A DNA stretch of 64,000 nt from Nocardia brevicatena NBRC 12119 (GTDB taxonomy: Bacteria > Actinomycetota > Actinomycetes > Mycobacteriales > Mycobacteriaceae): positions 1-64,000 of the forward strand of contig NZ_BAFU01000064.1 in NCBI RefSeq assembly GCF_000308495.1. Direction: 5' to 3'. A program made the position numbers and the translations under genes. This document shows, in pieces, positions 34,139 to 43,418 of this stretch; within the stretch, counting starts at the first letter, position 1; each line of letters starts with the position of its first letter. The notes beneath the pieces are model-generated. The model had not been told where the DNA came from. It worked only from the letters and a program-made list of their open reading frames with translations, and ran no database searches.

Positions 34139-35659
34139 TTACGACGCGGGGGCGACCCGGCCGGCCCTGGCCCGATCGCCGGTGAGATGCAACGCCTTGG
34201 AGGTCCATTCCCACACCTCGGAGAACAGCGCCTTGTCCTCCGAGAGTTTCACACCCAGCGACGGCACCATTTCCTTCAACTTCGGGGTCCAGGCCGCATA
34301 CTCCTGCGGGAAACAGCGTTCGAGCACGTCGAGCATGGCCGTCACGCAGGTGGACGCACCCGGGGAGGCGCCGAGCAGGCCGGCGATGGAGCCGTCCGCG
34401 GAGGCGATCACAGCGGTGCCCAGTTCGAGCACACCACCCACGCCCTGGCGACGGATCATCTGCACTCGCTGGCCGGCGGTGATGAGTTCCCAGTCGCGAC
34501 CGTCGGCGCGTGGGATGAACTCCTCCATGGTGTACACCCGGCCGGTCTGCGATTTCATCAGCTCGGTGACGAGGTATTTGACCAGACCCAGTTCGGTGAC
34601 CCCGACACCGAGCATGGGGGTGAGGTTGCCCGGTTTGATCGACTTGAACAGGTCGATGTTGGAACCGTCCTTGAGGAACTTCGGGGTCCAGCCGGCGTAC
34701 GGACCGAACAGCAGGCCCGGTTTGCCGTTGATGACGCGGGTGTCCAGGTGTGGCACCGACATCGGCGGCGCGCCGACCGCGGCCTTGCCGTACACCTTGG
34801 CCTCGTGCCGGTCGATCAGATCGGGGTTGGTACAGCGCAGGAACTGGCCGGATACCGGGAACCCGGCAAAGCCCTTGATCTCGCGGATACCGGACTTCTG
34901 CAGCAGTGGCAGCGCGCCGCCGCCGGCGCCGACGAAGACGAATTCGGCGCTCACGGTGCGCCTGCGACGGGAGCGCAGATTGCGCACCGTGACCTTCCAG
35001 CCGCCGTCCCGCTGCTTGGCGAGATCGAGCACCTCGTGTCCGAAGGCGATTTCGGCACCGGTGGCGCCGATGTAGGCGAGCAGCTCCTTGGTGAGCGTGC
35101 CGAAGTCGATATCGGTGCCGCCGTCGGTCCAGTTGAGGGCGACGGGTTCGCTGAAGTCACGGCCGCGGGCCATGAGCGGTAGCCGGCGGGCGAACTCGTC
35201 GGGGCTGTCGATGTACTCCATACCCGGGAACAGCGGATTCGGGGCCAGCGTCTCGTAACGCCTGCGCAGGTATTGCACATCGTCGGCGCCGTGGACGAAG
35301 CTGACGTGCGGAATGGGGTTGATGAAGCCGGACGGGTCGCCGAGGATCCCGTTCTCCACCGCGTAGGCCCAGAACTGCCTGGAGACCTGGAAGCGTTCGT
35401 TGATATCGACGGCCTTGGTGACGTCCACCGAACCGTCGGGTTTCTGCGGGCTGTAGTTGAGCTCACACAGCGCCGAATGCCCGGTGCCCGCGTTGTTCCA
35501 TGGATCGCTGCTCTCGGCGGCGGCGGCGTCCAACCGTTCGAACACCGTGATCGACCAGTCCGGCTGAAGCCGGCGCAGCAGCGCACCGAGAGTGGCGCTC
35601 ATGATGCCGGCACCGATGAGAACGACATCGGTCTTTTCGGTCTGGGCAGTGTTCGGCAC
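34139..35659 (-). CDS. mqo: Malate:quinone oxidoreductase
   Basis: A 506-residue FAD-dependent peripheral membrane enzyme oxidising malate to oxaloacetate with electrons to menaquinone. The FAD dinucleotide fold is [20 protein letters not shown] (11-30). [31 protein letters not shown] and [16 protein letters not shown] are MQO-specific blocks, and the C-terminal [21 protein letters not shown] is intact. The length is standard. Homologue of Rv2852c. The 437-base upstream gap carries hairpins and the 36-bp repeats listed separately. Confidence 0.96.
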   Translation of the reverse strand: MPNTAQTEKTDVVLIGAGIMSATLGALLRRLQPDWSITVFERLDAAAAESSDPWNNAGTGHSALCELNYSPQKPDGSVDVTKAVDINERFQVSRQFWAYAVENGILGDPSGFINPIPHVSFVHGADDVQYLRRRYETLAPNPLFPGMEYIDSPDEFARRLPLMARGRDFSEPVALNWTDGGTDIDFGTLTKELLAYIGATGAEIAFGHEVLDLAKQRDGGWKVTVRNLRSRRRRTVSAEFVFVGAGGGALPLLQKSGIREIKGFAGFPVSGQFLRCTNPDLIDRHEAKVYGKAAVGAPPMSVPHLDTRVINGKPGLLFGPYAGWTPKFLKDGSNIDLFKSIKPGNLTPMLGVGVTELGLVKYLVTELMKSQTGRVYTMEEFIPRADGRDWELITAGQRVQMIRRQGVGGVLELGTAVIASADGSIAGLLGASPGASTCVTAMLDVLERCFPQEYAAWTPKLKEMVPSLGVKLSEDKALFSEVWEWTSKALHLTGDRARAGRVAPAS

Positions 35660-35782
35660 GGTGATCGACTTCCTCGTCCTGGTGCGCGGGGGACGCCTTA
35701 TTGGGTGTTCCCCGCCTGGGCACGGCTGCTATGCGGTTGTGGCGAAAGGCTTGACGGTGGCGGCTTTCGCTGTGGGGCGCGG

Positions 35783-35804
35783 CCTTCGGTCGTGGAACCG
35801 AAGG
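35783..35804. promoter_or_regulatory. Hairpin/inverted repeat upstream of mqo
   Basis: CCTTCGGT-CGTGGA-ACCGAAGG is a perfect 8+8 inverted repeat about 125 bases upstream of the mqo ATG. A second pair, GCGAAAG (35742-35748) and CTTTCGC (35764-35770), lies closer to mqo. They may be operators or leader hairpins; the function is not readable. Confidence 0.35.
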
Positions 35805-35940
35805 AGCGGCGGGATGTAGGTTACCCGTCGTTCACCTAAGGCCAATTGTGCACCTCGCTACCCCGTGGACCTGCAGTGAGGAAGCGGATTGTGACGTAAA
35901 TTCCTCCCGGCCCGACCCCGCGAAGCCCGGCCCACCCCAG

Positions 35941-36084
35941 ATGCGCATGGCCGGAGCGGAGGCGGAGGTTTCGCCGATGCGCATGGCCGGAGCGGAGGCG
36001 GAGGTTTCGCCGATGCGCATGGCCGGAGCGGAGGCGGAGGTTTCGCCGATGCGCATGGCCGGAGCGGAGGCGGAGGTTTCGCCT
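35941..36084 (+). repeat. Four perfect 36-bp tandem repeats
   Basis: Four copies of a 36-base unit beginning ATGCGCATGGCCGGAGCGGA, at 35941, 35977, 36013 and 36049. They are identical except for the last base of copy 4 (CCT instead of CCG). The unit is a multiple of three and stays open in the frame of the hydrolase (MRMAGAEAEVSP each time). It lies 12 bases before the preferred GTG start, so it is more likely upstream DNA than coding. There are no spacers between units. Confidence 0.9.
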
Positions 36085-36096
36085 ACATTGGTTCCC
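36084..36096 (+). promoter_or_regulatory. Putative -10 element for a leaderless hydrolase transcript
   Basis: TACATT (36084-36089) fits the actinobacterial TANNNT -10 and lies seven bases before GTG 36097, the spacing of leaderless mycobacterial genes. Its first base comes from the final, altered codon of the last 36-bp repeat. Confidence 0.4.
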
Positions 36097-37140
36097 GTGA
36101 CGAACGAGACTGCGGTCGGAATGTCCGATACGGACCGCACCGGCCCTTGGCGCCCGGATATCCTCGGCACCGGCTATCAGCAGCGCACCCTGGACCTGGG
36201 TCCTGACCCGGACGGGGAGGGCGAGGTCTTCGCCACCCTGGTCCGGCATCTGCCCGACCCCCGGGCGGAGGCCGCCGCCGACACGGTGCTGTATGTGCAT
36301 GGTTTCACCGACTATTTCTTCCAGAAGCATCTGGCCGAACACCTCACCGAGCGCGGTCACCGGTTCTACGCGCTGGACCTGCGCAAATGCGGACGTTCAC
36401 TGCGGGACGGACAAAGCCCGCACTTCATCAGCGACCTGGCGCTCTACGACGCCGAACTGAACGAGTCGCTGCGCATCGTTCGCGAGGAAACCGGCTCGTC
36501 GGTGCTGATAATGGCCCATTCGACGGGCGGCCTGGTCACATCGCTGTGGCTGGACCGTCTCAACCGCGCCGAAGGGACGGCGGCGGCCGGAGTCAGCGGG
36601 GTGGTCCTCAACAGTCCGTGGTTCGATCTGCAGGGTCCGGCGTACCTGCGCAGCGCCGGTGTCACCCGAGCCATCGATGTCATGGGCCGGATCCGGCGCA
36701 GGGCTCCCGTGGCGCTGGCCAAGACCACCTCCTACGGCGACAGCCTGCACCACAGTGTCTCCGGGGAGTGGGAGTACAACCTGGACTGGAAGCCGCTGCC
36801 CGGCTTCCCCGTCCGCTTCGGCTGGCTGCGGGCGATCCGGCGAGGACATGCGCGACTGCAGCGGGGACTGGACATCGGGGTCCCGGCGCTGCTGCTGCGC
36901 TCCCGGGTGACGAAGTTCGCCTCGGCCTACTGCCCCGAGGTGGACGCGGCCGACGCGGTACTCGATGTGCAGCAGATCCAGCGCTGGGCAGGCTGCCTGG
37001 GCGACCGCACCAATATCGTGCCGATCGACGGCGCCCGCCACGACGTGTTCCTGTCCGCGGCCGAACCGCGGGCGACCGCGTTCGCGGAACTGGACGCCTG
37101 GCTGGACTGGCTGGCGAACCATCGCCGTATCCGGGCCTGA
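36097..37140 (+). CDS. Alpha/beta hydrolase (lysophospholipase-like)
   Basis: A 347-residue hydrolase of the monoglyceride lipase/lysophospholipase type. It shows TVLYVHGFTDYFFQ (oxyanion region), LDLRKCGRSL, the nucleophile elbow MAHSTGG and a C-terminal DGARHDVFLS with the catalytic His. There is no signal peptide. The frame is open back to 35848 through the 36-bp repeats, but GTG 36097 follows a plausible leaderless promoter; ATG 36121 is another option. Position next to mqo matches Rv2854. The substrate is probably a lipid ester. Confidence 0.85.
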   Translation: MTNETAVGMSDTDRTGPWRPDILGTGYQQRTLDLGPDPDGEGEVFATLVRHLPDPRAEAAADTVLYVHGFTDYFFQKHLAEHLTERGHRFYALDLRKCGRSLRDGQSPHFISDLALYDAELNESLRIVREETGSSVLIMAHSTGGLVTSLWLDRLNRAEGTAAAGVSGVVLNSPWFDLQGPAYLRSAGVTRAIDVMGRIRRRAPVALAKTTSYGDSLHHSVSGEWEYNLDWKPLPGFPVRFGWLRAIRRGHARLQRGLDIGVPALLLRSRVTKFASAYCPEVDAADAVLDVQQIQRWAGCLGDRTNIVPIDGARHDVFLSAAEPRATAFAELDAWLDWLANHRRIRA

Positions 37141-37144
37141 GGCG

Positions 37145-37708
37145 TCACCACATACTGGTCCGCAACACGATCTCGGTGGCGAACTCCTGGTCGGCCTCGG
37201 CGGCGACATTGTCGACGTCCAGGTCCACGACCCGGAATTCGCCGTATACGTAGCGGCCCGAGGCGTCGGCCACCGATCGCGGCAGTCCCTTGGTCACCAG
37301 CACGGTCGTGGGCAGTTCCACCGCCCTGCAGTCCGGGTCCAGGACGGTACCGCCGGCGTCGGGGACCGCGGGGTGCCCGCGGTCGGCGACCACGAGGCTG
37401 ACGAACCGGCCGAACCCGGTCGCGCACACCTTCCACGCCACGGCGGCGCCCGCGCCGCGACCGGCGACGTTCACCCACGACACCCCGATATCGTCGAGCG
37501 TCGCATACACCCCCGCCGTATTCAGGTCCTCGGCCGTCTCGAACACGATGGTCCGCAGATCGGAACTGTGCAGCCGAGCACATACCCGGTCGTAGACGTC
37601 CGGTGGGTCCCCTGTATCGGGCAGCAGCAGCACACTGTGCTGCGTCACCGGTCCGTCGACCCGCACCGTCCAGGCCCGATCGCCGACCGCGATGCGCCGA
37701 GATTTCAT
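37145..37708 (-). CDS. Alpha/beta hydrolase-like protein without a nucleophile serine
   Basis: A 187-residue protein with hydrolase-like layout: SVLLLPDTGDPPDVYDRVCARL, RTIVFETAEDL, and the elbow region VNVAGRGAGAAVAW. The expected GxSxG reads GRGAG, so the nucleophile is replaced by Gly and the protein is probably not a serine hydrolase. The ATG at 37708 starts MKSRRIAVGDRAWTVRVDG; the frame is open upstream to 37828. It is convergent with the preceding hydrolase gene, with four bases between their stops. No function assigned. Confidence 0.7.
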   Translation of the reverse strand: MKSRRIAVGDRAWTVRVDGPVTQHSVLLLPDTGDPPDVYDRVCARLHSSDLRTIVFETAEDLNTAGVYATLDDIGVSWVNVAGRGAGAAVAWKVCATGFGRFVSLVVADRGHPAVPDAGGTVLDPDCRAVELPTTVLVTKGLPRSVADASGRYVYGEFRVVDLDVDNVAAEADQEFATEIVLRTSMW

Positions 37709-37846
37709 GCCGAACGACGCTACACCGGACACGGGCGCCGGTGTAGCGCTCCGGGAAAACCGCCGGTGGATCGTAACCGCCCGATCACCGGGCATCACGG
37801 GGCGGCGACGGTCCGGGACGCGACGCATCCGTCGCCGACCGCGCGG

Positions 37847-39463
37847 CTACCGGCCGGCGAATCGGTCGATGCCGGAACAGGCGGCGAACCCGGGTGTGAG
37901 CACCGGCAGACCCACCGGCGCGCCCTCGGTGAGGAGACGTTCCAATTCGGGCAGGTCGAGGTGGTCGGCGACGAGATCGGCGAGCAGGTCCAGTTGCGCC
38001 GCGCGAACCGCCGCGACACGCGTGTCCGGGGCAACCGTGTACCCCGTGCGGCCGGCGCGCTCGGCGACCTCGGCGAGCCAGGCGCGACGGAAGTCGTCCG
38101 ATTCCAGCAGGCCGTGCAGATGGGTGCCCCAGAGCGCACCGCGCACGGCGCCTTCCCCCGCGTCCGGGCCGCCGACGACCCGCAGCCAGGGGGCTTCGGC
38201 GAGGCGGCGAACCCGCCCGTGGTGGATCTCGTACCCGTCGCCGGGTATCCCCGCGAGGGCGGTCTCGGGCGCTCCTACGACCGACGTGCGCCGCAGGACC
38301 TTCGGTTCGGCGAATTCGACCTCCATATCGAACAGCCCGAGTCCCACCGTCTCGCCCGTCGCGGACTCCACCCGGTCGTCGATACGACGACCGAGCATCT
38401 GGTATCCGCCGCAGATCCCCAGGATCGGTCGGCCCGCCGCCGCCCGCCGCCGCAGCGCGTCCGCGAGGCCGGTGCGGTGCAGCCAGGCCAGATCGTCGAC
38501 GGTGGACTTGCTGCCGGGCAGCACCACCAGGTCGGCGTCGGCGAGTCGGGACGGTTCGCTCACCCAGCGCACCGAGACCCCCGGTTCGCAGGCGAGCGCC
38601 TCGATATCGGTGGAATTGGAGATCCGGGGCATCCGGACGGCGGCGACGGTGAGCCAGTCGGCGCCTCTCGGCGGTGCGGGCCGCCCGACCGGCGCGTCCG
38701 CGACGGTGCCGAGCGAGTCCTCGGCGTCAATCCAGAGTTCGTCCCGGTAGGGCAGCACTCCCAGGGTGGGACGGCCGGTGAGTTCGGCCAGCCGGTCCAG
38801 GCCCGGCCGCAGCAGCTCCACGTCGCCGCGGAACTTGTTGACCACGAAGCCGGCGATGAGCCGCTGGTCGTCCGGTTCGAGCACGGCGAGGGTGCCGAAC
38901 AGATGCGCGAGCACACCCCCGCGGTCGATATCGCCGACCACCAGCACCGGCAGTCCAGCCGCGCGGGCCAGCCCCATATTCGCCAGGTCGGTGGCGCGCA
39001 GGTTGATCTCGGCGGGTGAGCCCGCGCCCTCGCAGATCACCACGTCGAACTCGGCGCGCAGGGCGGCCAGTTCGGCGGCCACCACCTCACGCAGCCGCCG
39101 CCGGTGCCGGAAATAGTCGCGGGCCCCCACCGTGTCCACGGCCGCACCGCGCACCACCAGCTGGGAACGCCGGTCGCTACCCGGTTTGAGCAGGACGGGG
39201 TTGAACCGCACACTCGGCTCCAGCCCGCAGGCCCGGGCCTGGAGGGCTTGGGCACGGCCGATCTCACCACCGTCGAGGGTGACGACGGAGTTGTTCGACA
39301 TGTTCTGCGCCTTGAACGGCGCCACCCGCACCCCGCGACGGGCCAGCATCCGGCAGATCCCGGCGACGAGCACGCTCTTGCCCGCATCGGAGGTGGTGCC
39401 GGCGACCAGCAGCGCGCCCCGGAGGCCGGGCCGCTCGGTCCCGGCACCGGCGGACGCGGTCAC
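37847..39463 (-). CDS. cobQ: Cobyric acid synthase
   Basis: A 538-residue glutamine-dependent amidotransferase that adds four amides to adenosyl-cobyrinate a,c-diamide. The N-terminal synthetase part has [17 protein letters not shown] (P-loop-like, 18-34), [13 protein letters not shown] and [14 protein letters not shown]. The C-terminal glutaminase domain has the Cys in [12 protein letters not shown] and GTHLHGLLE with the catalytic His. The GTG at 39463 overlaps the map stop (GTGA), so translation is coupled to map. In M. tuberculosis cobQ1 lies elsewhere, so this placement is a lineage difference. Confidence 0.94.
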   Translation of the reverse strand: MTASAGAGTERPGLRGALLVAGTTSDAGKSVLVAGICRMLARRGVRVAPFKAQNMSNNSVVTLDGGEIGRAQALQARACGLEPSVRFNPVLLKPGSDRRSQLVVRGAAVDTVGARDYFRHRRRLREVVAAELAALRAEFDVVICEGAGSPAEINLRATDLANMGLARAAGLPVLVVGDIDRGGVLAHLFGTLAVLEPDDQRLIAGFVVNKFRGDVELLRPGLDRLAELTGRPTLGVLPYRDELWIDAEDSLGTVADAPVGRPAPPRGADWLTVAAVRMPRISNSTDIEALACEPGVSVRWVSEPSRLADADLVVLPGSKSTVDDLAWLHRTGLADALRRRAAAGRPILGICGGYQMLGRRIDDRVESATGETVGLGLFDMEVEFAEPKVLRRTSVVGAPETALAGIPGDGYEIHHGRVRRLAEAPWLRVVGGPDAGEGAVRGALWGTHLHGLLESDDFRRAWLAEVAERAGRTGYTVAPDTRVAAVRAAQLDLLADLVADHLDLPELERLLTEGAPVGLPVLTPGFAACSGIDRFAGR

Positions 39464-40323
39464 GGCAGGGTGAGGATTTCCGTGCCGGTTTCGGTGACGA
39501 CCAGGGTGTGTTCGAACTGGGCGGTCCACTTGCGGTCCTTGGTGACCACGGTCCACCCGTCGTCCCAGATGTCGTAGGCGATACCGCCCAGGTTGATCAT
39601 GGGTTCGATGGTGAAGGTCATGCCGGGTTCGATGACGGTCTCCACGGCGGGCTGGTCGTAGTGCAGGATCACCAGACCGCTGTGGAAGGTAGGGCCGACA
39701 CCGTGACCGGTGAAATCGCGCACCACGCCGTAGCCGAAGCGATTGGCGTAGGACTCGATGACCCGCCCGATCACATTGAGCGCCCGCCCGGGCCGCACGG
39801 CCTTGATGGCGCGCATGGTGGCCTCTTCGGTGCGTTCGACGAGCAGACGGACCTCCTCGTCGACATCGCCCGCGAGGAAGGTGGCGTTGGTGTCGCCGTG
39901 CACGCCGTGGATATAGGCGGTGACGTCGATATTGACGATGTCACCGTCCTCGATGACCGTGGTGTCGGGGATACCGTGGCAGATCACCTCGTTGAGCGAG
40001 GTGCAGCACGATTTCGGGAACCCCTTGTAGCCGAGCGTCGAGGGATAGGCGCTGTGATCGCACAGGTATTCGTGCACGATCCGGTCCAATTCGTCGGTGG
40101 TGACCCCTGGCGCCACCGCCTTGCCCGCTTCGGCCAGGGCCTGCGCCGCCAACCGTCCGGCGATCCGCATCCTCTCGATGGTCTCCGGGGTCTGCACCCA
40201 CGGTTCGCGCCCTTCGTTGGCGGTGGGTTTCCACGCGTACTCCGGTCGCTCGATACCGCGGGGGACCTCGCGAATGGGGGTAGGGGTTCCGGGGACTAGC
40301 GGCTGACGGGTACGCACGGACAT
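39460..40323 (-). CDS. map: Methionine aminopeptidase, type I
   Basis: A 287-residue dimetal peptidase that removes N-terminal Met from nascent proteins. Metal ligands fall in the expected order: [14 protein letters not shown] (two Asp), GHGVGPTFH (His), FTIEPM (Glu) and FEHTLVVTE (Glu). ICHGIPD carries the substrate His. The N-terminal extension of about 40 residues ([21 protein letters not shown]) is typical of the long mycobacterial MapB (Rv2861c, 285 residues). ATG 40323 is supported by this length match. cobQ is coupled downstream. Confidence 0.95.
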   Translation of the reverse strand: MSVRTRQPLVPGTPTPIREVPRGIERPEYAWKPTANEGREPWVQTPETIERMRIAGRLAAQALAEAGKAVAPGVTTDELDRIVHEYLCDHSAYPSTLGYKGFPKSCCTSLNEVICHGIPDTTVIEDGDIVNIDVTAYIHGVHGDTNATFLAGDVDEEVRLLVERTEEATMRAIKAVRPGRALNVIGRVIESYANRFGYGVVRDFTGHGVGPTFHSGLVILHYDQPAVETVIEPGMTFTIEPMINLGGIAYDIWDDGWTVVTKDRKWTAQFEHTLVVTETGTEILTLP

Positions 40324-40479
40324 GCGTCCAGAGTATCCGGACCGGGCGCCGCGGTCGTCGATACGGCGGCCGGATCCGCGCATCCGCACCCCGGCGACCG
40401 GAATACGGGGCGCGAGCGGTGTCGGGACGCCCGGGCGCGAACCGGCATCCCACGGCCGGGGGTCGGGTGGGGGTTCGGC

Positions 40480-41304
40480 TCAGCACATGGGGGCGCCGAG
40501 GCGCGCCTCGAACGCTATCCGGTCGCCTCGGTACAGCGTGCACATTCGTTCGATGGGCCGGCCGCCGCTATCCACGCTGCAGCGGGTGACCAGCATCAGG
40601 GGTATCCCGGGACCGCAGCCGAGCAGGGTGGTCTCGCGCGGGCCGGCGAGGATGGTCTCGATACGTTCGGTCGCACCGGAGTACTCGATTCCGGAATTGC
40701 TGATCGTAGTGTACAGCGAGGTGGTCGGATCGAACCCGGCGCGCAGCCAGCCGAACCGGTCCAGTGAGAGGTGAGTGGTCTCCAGGCCGATCGGTTCGTC
40801 GTCGGCCAGCAATATCCGCTCCAGGCACATCACCGGCGTCCCCGCGGCCAGGCCGAGATCGCGGGCGACCTCGCCCTCGGCGGGCTGGTCTTCCCAGGAC
40901 AGCAGTGTCCGACCGGTTTTCCATCCGGGCCGGGCCGCCGCATCGGCCATGGACTCCAGCGCGAGCGGCTGCACCAGCTTCGACCGCCCCACCACCGTGC
41001 CCCGGCCGGCCCTGCGAATCCGGCCGGCCACCATGAGGTCCCGCAGCGCGTGACGGACGGTTTCCCGGGCGACTCCGAACCGGGCGGCCAATTCCCGTTC
41101 GGCGGGCACCGGGTCCCCCGCGTGCAGATCGGTGAGCAGCTGTTCGATCGCGCCGCGCACCCGATGCGCCTTCGACGGCGTTTCGGCACCCGCCGGCCCG
41201 GAATCCACCTCACCCGTCCCCCGCGTCTCGACGGTCCGCTGCCGAAAAAACTTGGCGCGGCTGGTGTATGGACGAGCCCCCTCCATCGGTTCCATATCGG
41301 TCAC
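40480..41304 (-). CDS. GntR family regulator (HutC/DasR type)
   Basis: A 274-residue regulator. A GntR winged helix (about 48-115; RGAIEQLLTDLHAGDPVPAERELAARFGVARETVRHALRDL split across it) is followed by a UTRA ligand domain (about 125-270; GTPVMCLERILLADDEPIGLE and LVTRCSVDSGGRPIERM). HutC-type regulators bind sugar phosphates, amino acid derivatives or similar. The perfect TGGTCTAGACCA palindrome 11 bases upstream of the start matches the core of the DasR-responsive element, so autoregulation is likely. The upstream partner gene is the DUF4254 protein. The N-terminal 40 residues are disordered and the start could be internal. Confidence 0.88.
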   Translation of the reverse strand: MTDMEPMEGARPYTSRAKFFRQRTVETRGTGEVDSGPAGAETPSKAHRVRGAIEQLLTDLHAGDPVPAERELAARFGVARETVRHALRDLMVAGRIRRAGRGTVVGRSKLVQPLALESMADAAARPGWKTGRTLLSWEDQPAEGEVARDLGLAAGTPVMCLERILLADDEPIGLETTHLSLDRFGWLRAGFDPTTSLYTTISNSGIEYSGATERIETILAGPRETTLLGCGPGIPLMLVTRCSVDSGGRPIERMCTLYRGDRIAFEARLGAPMC

Positions 41305-41314
41305 CCTATCCCGC

Positions 41315-41334
41315 CAATTGGTCTAGACCAATTG
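41315..41334. promoter_or_regulatory. GntR/HutC operator palindrome
   Basis: CAATTGGTCTAGACCAATTG is a perfect 20-base palindrome whose core TGGTCTAGACCA is the classic half-site pair of DasR-like GntR regulators. It sits between the DUF4254 gene and the GntR start. Confidence 0.8.
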
Positions 41335-41408
41335 AAAATCACGTCCTCGTCCCTACGCACACACATCGGTCCGGTCCATGCGAAGGAAACGAGTGCGACA
41401 GGACCCGG

Positions 41409-41852
41409 TTACTGCACGGGAAGGCGCCGGCGCCCGCCGAGCACATCGGCGACCAGGTCCGTATACCCGTCGACCAATTGGGCCAGGTGGTACCAGTGTT
41501 TGTGGGTATTGTCGCTGCGAACGCCATCGACATCGATCGCCCGGTTGGCCTCCACCCAGCTGCGGGCCATCCGGTCGATCATCGCCCCCAGGCTCTCGGC
41601 GTGGAGCGACGCACCGCACCGGTGCTGCGGTATCTGCCGCGCGATCCCCTCGTTGATGTCCTCCACGAGACGCGCCCGCCGCGCATCCATCTCGGCGGTC
41701 AAGGCCGGATCACCGATCTGGGCGCACCGGCGATGCAGGTCCACGAGCGCGTGCGCGGAACGCAGCATGGCGCGATCCTCGAACCTTCTGCCCTGGAACG
41801 CGCACAACAATTGAGGTGCGGTGGGTAGTTCCGCAGCGGTCGGCGCACTCAT
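41409..41852 (-). CDS. DUF4254 domain protein
   Basis: A 147-residue helical protein of the DUF4254 family. Typical parts are AHALVDLHRRCAQIG, the MDARRARLVEDIN segment, ESLGAMIDRMARSWVEANRA and THKHWYHLAQLVDGYTDLVADVLGG. There is no membrane segment or signal. The family is common in actinobacteria and often sits near regulators, but its activity is unknown. It lies 104 bases upstream of the GntR gene on the same strand, with the operator between them. Confidence 0.82.
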   Translation of the reverse strand: MSAPTAAELPTAPQLLCAFQGRRFEDRAMLRSAHALVDLHRRCAQIGDPALTAEMDARRARLVEDINEGIARQIPQHRCGASLHAESLGAMIDRMARSWVEANRAIDVDGVRSDNTHKHWYHLAQLVDGYTDLVADVLGGRRRLPVQ

Positions 41853-42044
41853 CCACGCCCCTCGGAATCACCCGGCACCTGCACATTCTGTACGACCATC
41901 ATCGACTCTCGATTCGGTTGTCCCGGCCATCGGATCGGTTGCTCACAACTAGGCTAACTGGATCATGCTCTTACAGATGCAAGAACACAAGAATGCATTC
42001 TCTTTGCTGCGTTCACTATGTCCTTGCGGCATTGAGGTGTTCCT
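41853..42044. promoter_or_regulatory. Upstream region of DUF4254 gene with a 12-base palindrome
   Basis: The gap holds AGAATGCATTCT (41990-42001), a perfect palindrome next to GAACACAAG. TTGCTCA with TAGGCT, 41939-41956, could form a rightward promoter. No coding similarity was seen. Confidence 0.3.
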
Positions 42045-42290
42045 ATGACCTCCGTGCCGGAGCACCGGCAGCCTGCACGGTTCCTCGCCCGGTCCGCCGT
42101 GCGGGTGAGATACCCCGAGATATCGCCGTCGGCGCCCGCATCGCCCGCCGGACCTGCTCGAGCACGGACGACCCCCACCGGTGTCTTCGACCATGCTCGG
42201 GTGACAGGGTTTTCTGCCGAGCGCCCCGGGGTCCGGCGATTCCGTTGCGGGCGAGAACAACCGATGAGCAGGGGCCCTACGGGAGAGTGA
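42045..42290 (+). CDS. Small hypothetical protein
   Basis: An 81-codon frame with GAGGTG seven bases before ATG 42045. The product (MTSVPEHRQPARFLARSAVR and on) is rich in Arg, Pro and Ser with no recognised domain, signal peptide or membrane segment. It lies in a stretch of decayed genes. Codon use is not clearly better than in surrounding non-coding DNA, so it may be spurious. Confidence 0.3.
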   Translation: MTSVPEHRQPARFLARSAVRVRYPEISPSAPASPAGPARARTTPTGVFDHARVTGFSAERPGVRRFRCGREQPMSRGPTGE

Positions 42291-42312
42291 GCGGAACCGG
42301 CTCGGCAGGGTG

Positions 42313-43239
42313 ATGTGGAACGGCGGCCACCGTATCGACAATCGCGCCCATGCTTTTCCCCGTCACCCGTCTCTCGTGCTCATCGCCGCCGTCGTCGTCT
42401 TCGTCTTCGCCGGAGTGCTCACCGCATGCGCCGATCCGCCGGCCGGACCACGCTGGCACCCTTGTCCCGAGAACGCCGAATACGATTGCGCGACCATCCC
42501 GGTACCGCTCGACCGGTCGGACCGGGACGGCGCGACAATCGATATCGCGATCGTGCCGACGACGCCGTGAACCGAGTCGGCACACGGGCGTCGCTGCCGG
42601 GCGGCCCCGGCACCTCGGGCATCGACGAAATACTGCGCGGTGACACGTTCTCCGCGGATCTAGGGGCCCGATGCGCCACAGTGGCCCATCGATCTCACTC
42701 AACGGGTCACCGCCCCGCTGTACACCCCCGACCAGCCGAAGTTGGCGGCCGATCTCCTGGCTCTGACCGCCCGGACGGCCGAGCCGTCCGGGCCGCCCAC
42801 TCGACCGCGCAGGTCCGGTACGCCCATCCTCTTCCCCGCGATCGCGGTAGGCGCGGACCAGAACTTCGACACCGTCGACCAGGCACAGTGGTTGCGCGAC
42901 CGTCACCAACAGAATGCCGAGGCCCCGACGGTGCGCGCTCATTTCGCCTGGGGCGCAGGAAGTAACTGCTCCGATTGGCCGATCGAACCACCGAATCGGC
43001 CGCACCGGCCCCATGTCGTCGACGGTCCCCCGATCCTGGTCATCAACTCCCGGCACGATCCGGCGACACCACACGAGTGGGCGGCCCGAGTGGCGGCGCA
43101 GACCACCCGCGCGACATTGCCGACCTACGAGGGCGGGGGCCACGGCGTCTACGGTCGCGGCTCATGTGTCACCTCGGCCGCCGACCGGTATCTCATCGAC
43201 CTGACGCTTCCGGCCGTACGGCGATGCCCGGCCACGTGA
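42313..43239 (+). pseudogene. TAP-type alpha/beta hydrolase lipoprotein, broken
   Basis: The start gives a lipoprotein signal (VLIAAVVVFVFAGVLTACAD) and WHPCPENAEYDCATIPVPLD, the N-terminus of tripeptidyl-aminopeptidase-like hydrolases. A stop at 42568-42570 follows. LPGGPGTSGIDEILRGDTFS continues in another frame. The nucleophile-containing middle is missing, and the TAP C-terminal domain (from about 42742; NCSDWP, PPILVINSRHDPATP, GGGHGVYGRGSC) resumes in a third frame. Usual length is about 500 residues; about 310 codons remain. Dead by frameshifts and an internal deletion. Confidence 0.82.
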
Positions 43240-43418
43240 TCGGATACGTGACCCCGGCCGAAACAGACCGGCGAGTCGAACGAGCGAGCGTGGTCACCCG
43301 GTTCACCGTACGTTTGCCGTGGCCGTGACGAGGCGCCGAGATTCGCCCGGGATCTCCATACTTCCCCACCGCGGTACCGGCGCTCCCTCGATACGAGTCG
43401 GAGCATATTCTCGAATAC

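Noticed and set aside
35941-36084. CRISPR array
   Set aside because: The four 36-bp units abut directly with no spacers, and no cas gene is nearby.
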